A DNA stretch of 64,000 bases from Paratinospora sagittata (taxonomy: Eukaryota; Streptophyta; Magnoliopsida; Ranunculales; Menispermaceae), in NCBI GenBank assembly GCA_035771175.1, contig CM069597.1, positions 13,489,001-13,553,000 of the forward strand, in the 5' to 3' direction. Positions 56,359 through 64,000 of this stretch are shown piece after piece. A program made the translations under genes and the position numbers. The notes beneath the pieces are model-generated. The model was not told the origin of the DNA. It saw nothing but the letters and a program-made list of their open reading frames with translations, and did no database searches. Position 1 is the first letter of the stretch; every line of letters begins with the position of its first letter.

Positions 56359-57722
56359 TATAATGCCCCGTATGTACGAGTCAAACTTATACGTTAACTA
56401 ATATGTATTGTCAGGCATATTTGTATGTGTTTTCAAATGTAAATGACCTTAAAATAGAGAAAATACAAGTGTAGTAGGGCTATTGGTACCCTACGAGGCT
56501 AGTTGTATCATTGAATGTCCAGCACTTAGTAAAATTTTGCATTTGAGTGCAAGAAGCGCGCTCCCTAAGGCTCTAAGCGTGCTCCTATGGCAAACCTGAG
56601 AGCACTATATTTAGGAAAGTTCAGAGAAGCGCGCTCCTGGTAAAGGAGAAGCGCGCTCCTCACGGGATTAATAAGTTTTTCGGGCAAGCGAGAAGCGCGC
56701 TCCTCGGTGGGCCTGGCAATATTTTTTAACAAGTCTGTGAGGCGGTTGTGCGTGTTTTTAACACTTGTCTCGACCATTTTAGCTCATTTTAAGCTGGCTG
56801 AATTTAAGGAAATCAAGAGCAACAAAAGGGAAGAGGAGGATTGAGCTTGGAGAGCCAAATCCAAGGTAAGAATCAAGGTTTTTGGGTTTAAAACTTCCAG
56901 ATTTTAATTCCTCTCTTCAACTTATATAACATACATGAAATTTGTATGATTTCCATGGCTAGATTGAAAGATTTGAAAAAAGGGTTTCAGCTAGAAATTG
57001 AATGAATTGCTAGAAGAAACCTTGGTTAAGTGACTCATTATTGATTTGTGAGTTGATTGATGGTTAAATTATAGATTTTCCATGGTTGAACATGTAGTTT
57101 CTTCAGACCAATTGTGGTAGAACAACTATGGGTTTGAGAACATGTTCAATGATGATTTAGTTGTGTTTTTTACTTAATTAAGATTGGAAAGTGATTATGG
57201 ATCATTGGAAATGTTGAATTGTAGAGAAATTGGGAAGATTTGGTGACTTGAGGAATTGGACAGCAAGACAATTAAGGTGTTTGTGCTGTTAATTTCACTA
57301 TTGAATGTGAAATTGGGCAATTTGAGCTAGTGTGGACTTAGCCAAATATGTTGTGTATTGTAAGTATTTCTTATCTTTGGTTTTTATGTGTAGCATTGAA
57401 GTATAAACTCTATTTTATGAATTGAATCATATTTATTTTGCATTGGTTGTAAAATGCATCAAATCTTGTTTTAAATATCAAACATGCCTGGGCTTCTTAA
57501 TGTAAGAAAGGCATGTGATCAATTCCATAATAAGGGAGAATTTGTAAGAAGATAACTTATGGATCATTAGGAATGATCGAATTGGATGGTTAGGTGAGTT
57601 AAGTTCTCCTTACGAATGCATAATATGGATCATACGTCGGATTATGAATGGATAGTCAGAAGAAGCAATTCTCTTTGATGTACATAGAATGGAAGATGTG
57701 CTCATGAACTGATGGTGAGGAT
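56359..57722 (+). repeat. Ty3/gypsy-like LTR F (5' part), cut by E4
   Basis: Starts TATAATGCCCC, a TGTAACGCCCC-type LTR start with transitions, directly inside the E3 RNase H frame. Array of agaagcgcgctcct palindromes at 56550-56710. The rest is AT-rich without genes. E4 interrupts it at 57722, and its remainder is not in the window. Orientation is inferred from the start only. Confidence 0.65.
56550..56710. repeat. Array of AGAAGCGCGCTCCT near-palindromes in LTR F
   Basis: Five units (near 56551, 56574, 56633, 56649 and 56691) of agaagcgcgctcct or 'aagcgtgctcct'. Each is self-complementary around GCGCGC with one mismatch. Confidence 0.8.
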
Positions 57723-59458
57723 TGTTGAACCAATTATCCTCACGTCCCTAATATGAAATATATTTTGATGATTACAAACCACATTCTGTTTATGATATTA
57801 CTGCACATACGGTATATCTAATCTTACTTGAAGGTTTCAAAGATTCAATGATGCATGACGAACGTATTAAAAGATCTTCTTGAACACCATGATCATTTGA
57901 AGATGTTTAGTTATATGATCCTTTGAGAATGTCAAGACACTGACTTAGTTTTAGCTCGCTGGAGGTTCTTTTTGCTTTTTAAGTGATTTTTATCTTTAAG
58001 GACGTTGATAAGTTATAAGTTGAATAAATTATCAGGATGCTACTTGTGTAGGAGCGCCCTCATCTTTATAATCAACTTAAATAACTTTCAGAACGTTATT
58101 GTCCTTCAGTGCACTTAACATTGTTTTTAAACTATTTTTAAATATCAGGACGCTTACTCTTGAGTAGCGCCCTCGTGTGTTTAATGTTTTAAAACAAAGC
58201 ACGGCGTTAATTGCGAAGTAGTGCCCTCATGATTTAAGTCATTTAATTCTCAAAGTAAGTCAGGGTGCTTACTATTCAGTAACCCTCACTTCATTATTCA
58301 GTAGGACGCTGATGTTCTATGAGCTCCCTCAAAGGAACAAAATGATAGAAAAGATATTTTCGTTGTTCTGACATTATGGTTATTTCTGTTAACTTTTTCA
58401 TAAACGTACGAATACTTTCAGAACTTTTCAAAATCGTACAACTTTTTTAGAACTTTTTGAACATTTTAAAACCTCGTCAAAACATTCCTCTTTCATGAAG
58501 GATTAGATGATCCAGGTACTATTGTCGCAATATCCATTGAGCTGAATCGATTCATTTCAGGAAAGAATGTTAACGTTATATTTGAAATAACCTAGAGTGC
58601 TAAAATCATCAAGACCATTATGCCTTTGTTATTCCTATATATACGTGCTGCCTTAGAGTAGAAAAACCACTTGTGATATACGAAAAACTGTGATTCATTC
58701 AAAACGTATTGACAGTTTTTCGTTTGTGCTAAAACACTTTTTGAAAGTTAGTCTTCTTTCACTTGTGCTTGATCTTACGATCTTTTGAAAGAAAAACTTA
58801 AAGTCTTCTGAGTTGATTGATATTCATCTTCATTATTTTGAAAACCCACTGAAAAAGAAAAAAGCTCTTTGAACCTGTTTTCAGCATAAACCTCATAATA
58901 CATATTTTGTTGAATCTGTGATCACAGAAGGTTCAATCCAAAACTTTGTAAGTATCACTTTGATTCTAAGTAAAGGGAATCATATCTCATCTCGTATTAA
59001 GTTTGTAATGACAAGTAAGTCACTGAGTTAGAGCAAGTGTTGCTTAAAGCTATAAACGATCGTCTCACACCCGTAAGTTAAGAATAGGTCATCTCTCACC
59101 TGTAAATAGAGAATAGGTCCTCTCACACCCGCAAGTTGAGAAACGGTCTTCTCACACCCGTAAGCTGAGAAACGGTAGTTCTCACGCCCGTAAGTTGAGA
59201 AAGTGTACCGATTTGATCTTCACCCGTAAGAAGGCCTATAGTGGAGTTTGAACAAATCCTAACTGCGGAGGTTAAGTAGTGGATGTAGGCGCGGCTGAAC
59301 AACTATAAATCTTGCTTGCATTGTCTTTTTTACATTTGTTGTATTTAAATTGTTATACTTTGTTTAATCTACTTTCATTATTTCACACAACTTTAAGAAA
59401 GGTTAAAATCTCCTAAGTGTCCAATTCACCCCCCCTCTTGGACATATCTGGGCCAACA
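57723..59458 (+). repeat. 5' LTR of E4
   Basis: TGTTGAACCAATTATCC to GACATATCTGGGCCAACA. 'attttgatgattacaaacc' at 57762. Hairpin array 58020-58320, e.g. 58147-58172. TATA box TATATATA at 58636-58643. Five tandem 'tctcacacccgtaagttgag' units at 59062-59215 in U5. PBS-like TTAGTATCAGAGCAGG follows at 59460-59475 (one mismatch to TGGTATCAGAGC). 1736 bp. Confidence 0.92.
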
Positions 59459-59511
59459 ATTAGTATCAGAGCAGGTTCACCATTAAAGTATCTAACCATT
59501 TTTGATTGAGT

Positions 59512-60950
59512 ATGGAAGGACAAAACAAAAAAAGCACTTATCTCTCAGGTGAAGGAAACTCCACCAACCTACCACTATTGTTCAAGGGAGAAAACTATTC
59601 ACACTGGAAAACTAAGATTACGTACTACCTTAAAGCCCAAGATCTAGAGATGTGGGATGTTGTGACATACGGCTGTCCAATACCTACTAAAATAGTTGAC
59701 GGTGCTACTATCCCAAATAATAGACGAATAGAGTACCAAGGAAAAGAAAAGAGAACTATTGAATAACCAAGTTATAAACATTTTGTTTTGCAATTTATTA
59801 GGCGAAGAGTTCAGTAAAGTTAGTGCGTGTGACACCACTAAAAAAATCTGAAACAAGTTAGAGGTCACCCACGAAGGAACTTTGTAAGTTAAAAAGGCAA
59901 AGCTCCAACTGTTAGTTGAAAAATATGAGACCTATAGGATGAAGGAAACTGATTCGATAGCTGAGGCTAGTGCTCGGTTCACAACAAACATCAATGAGAT
60001 GAAAAACCTAGGAATAATCTATGACTAAGAAGAAACTATTAGAAAGTTTCTAAGAGGCCTACCCAGAGCATGGGAACTCAAGGCCACAACCATTGAAGAA
60101 GCCAAGAATCTGGCAGAATACACTTTTAATGAACTATGCGGTTCATTAATGGTTCATGAAATAAAGATAAAAGATAAGATGAGATCGGTCAAGGTTGAGG
60201 AAAAAGAAAAGAAATCTATTGCCCTCAATGTTGGAAACTGATTCTGAAGGTGATTCAGACTCAGAAGATGATATGGTTATGTTATCTAGAAAGTTCAATA
60301 AGTTGCTCAGGAGAAAGTTTAAGAATAACTCTTACTCAACGTTTTCCCATGGAAAGAAACCCGAGCTCAAACCTGTAGAGTTAATATGTTACGGTTGTAA
60401 CAAACCAGGTCATGTAAAGAGCGAATGTCCCATTAAATATAAAAAGAACTCAAGCTCATAGAGAAAGGACAATAAAGTTCTCAAAGCTACATGGGATGAT
60501 TCAAGTTCAAGCGAAGATGAAGCGAATTCAGATCACACTATTGCACTGTGCTTAATGGCAAGCACCGAGGTAAAATCTGAACCCATTGACAAACTTAATG
60601 AGTTTTGTGCTCATATCCAGGAACTTAAGACAAAACTTAGTAAAGAGACCAAGAAAAATGAAAAGCTCAAGCATAGTCTTGAAAAAGCTCTTGAGGAAAT
60701 AGAATTCCAACAAGAAGAGCTAGACGAAATGTCTCTAGACAATGAACAACTTAAGAAAGTTGTTGGGAAACTAAAAATTGAAAATGAAACTCTTAGAAAG
60801 GAAAAGGAAGACCTGAACTGCACCATATCTAAATTCACAAATGGTCAAAAGTTTTTTGACATGATGCTAGGATCACAAAGATGTGCATTAGACAAAACTA
60901 TCTTAAGCTATACTCATGGGTCGAACAAAAGGAATACAATACCTTACTGA
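59512..60950 (+). pseudogene. E4 gag
   Basis: The ATG at 59512 opens MEGQNKKSTYLSGEGNSTNL, then PLLFKGENYSHWKTKITYYL and DLEMWDVVTYGCP. A frameshift near 59725 and stops up to 60240 break the middle (LEVTHEGTL, FLRGLPRAWEL still readable). The zinc knuckle is intact: CYGCNKPGHVKSECPIKYKK (about 60388-60447). The coiled-coil region 60555-60870 (KTKLSKETKKNEKLKHSLEK) is open. A second Cys-rich stretch, RPTCQKFHKEGHTILRC near 60958, fits a second knuckle in the next frame. Confidence 0.9.
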
Positions 60951-62716
60951 CCAAACGACCAACATGCCAAAAATTTCATAAGGAAGGTCATACCATACTT
61001 AGATGTAATGTCTTAAGTAGAAAGAAGAAGAAATATGCATGGATTGAAAATTTTGTTCTTACTGAAGCTAACATGCATAAACCCAAACTTGCATGGGTAC
61101 CAAAGTCAAAAGTATTTTATGTTGTGTAGATATGCAAAAATGAAGATATATGGTATCTAGACAGCGGCTGCTCAAGGCATATGACTGGAGATAAATCTAA
61201 ATTTCTGAGCCTTGAAAAGAAGAAATTAGGAAAGGTCACTTTCGGAGATGACAACAAAGATGACATTGAAGGCATCAGAACTATTGATAACGATTTTCTA
61301 TCCATATCTGATGTACTTTATGTTAAAGGGTTGAAGCATAATCTCTTGAGCATAAGTTAATTATGTGACAAGGGTTATGACATTTTATTTGAAGCAAATA
61401 GGTGCACTGTCCAGCATGCTGATAAAACTGTTGCATTCATGGCATCTAGAATTGAGAAGGTGTATTGCACAAACTTTAATGGCATTAAGAAACAAAATGT
61501 AACATGTTTAAGTGCTATCTCTTGTAATGATGCATGGCTATGGCATAGGAGATTAGCTCATGTTAATATGGATAACATATCTAGAATTGTCAAACATGAT
61601 CTTGCGAAAGGTATTCCGAAAGGAACTTACTCAAATGACAAGGTATGTGAACCATGTCAACTTGGTAAGCATACTCGATCATCATTTAAGAGCAAGAGGC
61701 ATCAATCAACCTCTGGAGCTCTCGAACTGACTCACATTGATCTTTTCAGACCAACCAAAACCCAAAGCTTAGGTGGTAAATCATATGTGTTTGTGATTGT
61801 TGATGACTTTACTCGATTCACATGGGTATTTCTATTAGCTCATAAATCTGATGCATGTGAAACATTTATAAAATTCTATAAGAGAGTCAAAAATGAAAAG
61901 AGTTGCAAAATCAACATAATTAGGAGTGATAGAGATGGTGAATTTGTCAATAAAAATCTTGAAGAATTTTGTAACAATCAACGTTACACTCGCCATCTAT
62001 CAGTCCTTAGGACACCACAACAAAATGGTGTAGTTGAGAGAAAGAATAGGACTATGCAAGAGATGTGTAGAACAATGCCTAATGAGTATAACACTGCAAA
62101 TCATTTTTGGGGTGAAGCTATCAACATTGTCTGCTATGTACTAAACCGAGTTCTAATCAGAAGAGAATTGAATAAAACTCCATATGAACTATGGAAGGGT
62201 AGAGCACCCAACATTAGTTACTTCCGAGTATTCAGATGCAAAAGTTTTATTCTAAATGATAAAGATAATCTAAATAAGTTTGAACCTAAGTTTGACATAG
62301 GAATCTTTTTAGGATGTTCTTCTCATAGTAGAGCCTATAGAGTATTCAAAAAATCTAATCAAACTTTAGAAGAATCAATTTACGTAAATTTTGATGAAAA
62401 TGAAAGTAAGAAAAGTCTTAAGGAGGAATTCAAACAATTGAATTTTGATGATGATGAACCCAAGACAATTAAGATTATAGATCTTGAACCTGAACCATCT
62501 TTAGAATCTTCTAAAAAATCTAGACTACTTCAAGGTCTTTCCCAAGATCAAATTTTAGGAGATCCACGAAATGGTGTATCCACTAGAGCTTCAATTCAAA
62601 AAGATCACGAGCTTGTTGCTTTTGTATCACAATTTGAACCAATTAAAGTGGAAGAGGCACTGAAAGATGAAAACTGGATTCTTGTTATGCAAAAAGAACT
62701 AGGACACTTTTTGTGA
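60951..62716 (+). pseudogene. E4 protease and integrase
   Basis: Protease active site WYLDSGCSRHMTGDKSKF with Asp at 61160-61162 intact; stop at 61127-61129 just before it and TAA near 61360 (LLSIS, stop, LCDKGY). The frame 61439-62716 is open for 425 codons. Gag-pre-integrase: CNDAWLWHRRLAHVNMD and the CEPCQLGKHTRS Cys pair, so the HHCC finger is complete. DDE: Asp in LTHIDLFRPT (61739-61741), Asp in IIRSDRDGEFV (61928-61930), Glu in NGVVERKNRT (62037-62039). The C-terminal region ends with WILVMQKELGHFL and TGA (CGA to TGA). The integrase looks structurally intact, but no long Gag-Pol frame exists. Confidence 0.92.
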
Positions 62717-63465
62717 AACAAAGTATGGGAATTAGTTCATAAACATTTTCATCTATCCGTTATAGGAACCAAATGGATCTTTAGAAGCAAAAAAAATGAA
62801 CAAGGTATCATTGTTCGCAATAAGGTTAGATTGGTTGCAAAAGGGTAGAACCAAAAAGAAGGCATAGACTTCGAAGAAGCCTTTGCCCCAGTAGCAAGAT
62901 TAGAGGCAATAAGAATGTTACTTGCCTAGGCTTGTTACAAGGATTTTTCCTTATACCAAATGGATGTAAAGAGTGCTTTTCTAAATGGATACATCAACGA
63001 AGAGGTATATGTGGAACAACCTTCAGGGTTTGAGGATGCTCAAGACCTGGAATATGTGTTCAAACTCCACAAAGCCTTATATGGAATAAGACAAGCTCCA
63101 AGAGCTTGGTATGAACGATTGAGTTCATTTCTTTTAGATCATAAGTTTCACAAAGGAAAACTTGATCCAACTTTGTGTATCAAACATCACAATGACAATA
63201 TGCTTATTGTTCAAATTTATGTGGATAATATCATTTTTGGTGCATCAAACAAAGAACTATGTGATGAGTTTTCTAAATTAATGCAGAAGGAATTTGAAAT
63301 GAGTATGACGGGAGAACTTACATACTTTCTCGGCTTACAAATTAAGCAAATGTCGAAAGGCACCTTCATAATCCAATCAAAGTATGCTAAGAAAATGGTT
63401 AAAAAGTTTCAAATGCACAATTTGAAATCAATTGATACTCCCTGTACCTCTGCAATCAAAGTATG
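62717..63465 (+). pseudogene. E4 reverse transcriptase, truncated
   Basis: RT begins [20 protein letters not shown]; stops at 62847 (GYNQ motif reads G-stop-NQ) and near 62927. The open part 62960-63465 shows [40 protein letters not shown] and the catalytic box YVDN (63218-63229), where the second Asp is Asn. It ends after SIDTPCTSAIKV where the inversion junction lies. RNase H and 3' LTR are absent on this strand. Confidence 0.92.
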
Positions 63466-63693
63466 TACATGATATGTGAGACTTCCAGCATAGTCGGAAT
63501 CGACATAACTTTTCAGCTCGAATGAAGTACTTTTGAAATACCAAATTCCTAAGTTGGTTGTGCCATTTATGTATCTGTAGATTCGTTTGACACATTTTAG
63601 GTGAGATTCTTTAGGTTCTGATTGAAATCTTGCACAAAGATAGACACTGAACATGATATTAGGTCTACTTACTGTAAGGTATAAGAGACTTCC
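63466..63693 (-). pseudogene. Inverted fragment of SIRE-like RT/RNase H
   Basis: On the minus strand: SLLYLTVSRPNIMFSVYLCA, then SHLKCVKRIYRYINGTTNLG and SYVDSDYAGSLT. This is the segment that should follow, after a gap of about 35 residues, the point where E4 breaks off, but in the opposite orientation. It is cut at 63693 by the next LTR. Either a local inversion within E4 or a second element in opposite orientation. Confidence 0.85.
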
Positions 63694-64000
63694 TGTGGCG
63701 ACCCCACGCCCCGGACCACCAACCCTACAAGGAATGGCGTGAGGAATGTCGGGGCGGGACGCCCGGCGTAGGCATCTCCGACCACTCCTCAACTCTCGTG
63801 AGGTGGTTGAGACCCTACGAGCCTTATCTCAAACAACGACATAATATCAAAAGGTACTAAACAAAACTACCCACCGTATTAATCATCCAAGACAAGAGAT
63901 AATCCATAAAAATGAACCATAAATAAAATCATAATCCCTACAGTTCATTAAAATTGACATACACATAAAGTCCAAAATTGTGGGTACAAATAAAAATCGT
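63694..64000 (-). repeat. Ty3/gypsy-like LTR end (G), runs out of window
   Basis: The minus strand ends GGCGTGGGGTCGCCACA at 63694. The following AT-rich tract ('aaagtccaaaattgtgggtacaaataaa' region near 63970) resembles 5020-5050 of LTR A2 at the same distance from the LTR end, so I infer a minus-strand LTR of a type-A-like family. It could instead be a plus-strand LTR starting TGTGGCGACC. No coding sequence. Confidence 0.55.

Larger units (their letters stand above)
57723..63465 (+). mobile_element. SIRE/Maximus-like Ty1/copia element E4, 3' part missing
   Basis: Plus strand: 5' LTR, PBS, gag, protease, integrase, RT up to the middle of the domain. At 63465 the sequence switches to an inverted E-type fragment. 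The 5-bp flank is aggat (57718-57722), partner not seen. It is the best preserved pol in the window: one frame of 425 codons covers integrase. Confidence 0.92.

Overview
The window is plant nuclear DNA, most likely from a flowering plant with a large, repeat-rich genome. It is almost entirely nested LTR retrotransposons. Three groups are present: SIRE/Maximus-like Ty1/copia, Del/Tekay-like Ty3/gypsy with a chromodomain-type pol end, and one short-LTR Ty1/copia. The only non-LTR element I can identify is a decayed hAT transposase. I found no intact host gene, rRNA, tRNA or CRISPR array. Every pol reading frame is broken. Boundaries were placed by eye from LTR termini, primer-binding sites (PBS, initiator-Met type TGGTATCAGAGC), polypurine tracts (PPT) and target-site duplications (TSD). 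Letters A to G are my own labels for the LTR families.

Left part, 1-10725, mostly minus strand. A type-A LTR (1-2215, running out of the window) cuts the gag of SIRE-like copy E1 (gag 2216-2748, LTR 2803-4355). E1 lies in the tail of Ty3/gypsy element C. C is also split by solo LTR A2 (4820-7481, TSD GGTTG). C keeps only a gag start joined to the back half of integrase, plus a post-pol ORF. Its leader holds an array of small hairpins, and its PBS is at 10708-10719.

Middle part, 10725-31445. The 5' LTR of C is split into three pieces (10725-11029, 15683-16056, 29742-30160) by a 4648-bp copia element (11030-15677, 101-bp LTRs, TSD ATGTT) and by Ty3/gypsy element B1 (from 16057). B1 has a 5' extra ORF, gag, pol and a 3' extra ORF. 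A 3.1-kb solo LTR D (20849-23935, TSD CCATG) interrupts its protease. B1 ends in an LTR followed by an inverted partial LTR. Element C itself sits in the C-terminal end of a hAT transposase gene (30161-31445).

Right part, 31450-64000. Four SIRE-like LTRs (E6, E5, E3, E2) are inserted into one another. The 5' LTR of E2 contains a complete second B element, B2 (45186-54833, minus strand, TSD TAGAA). E3 is cut by LTR F (from 56359), and F by plus-strand SIRE-like copy E4 (57723-63465). An inverted E fragment and a further LTR end (from 63694) close the window.

Two points deserve a second look. First, B-family chromovirus-like elements carry an ORF on each side of gag-pol, and all three start codons lie just downstream of a conserved splice-acceptor-like pyrimidine tract and AG. 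Second, unrelated LTR families here carry arrays of short GC-rich hairpins, mostly in U3 upstream of the TATA box.
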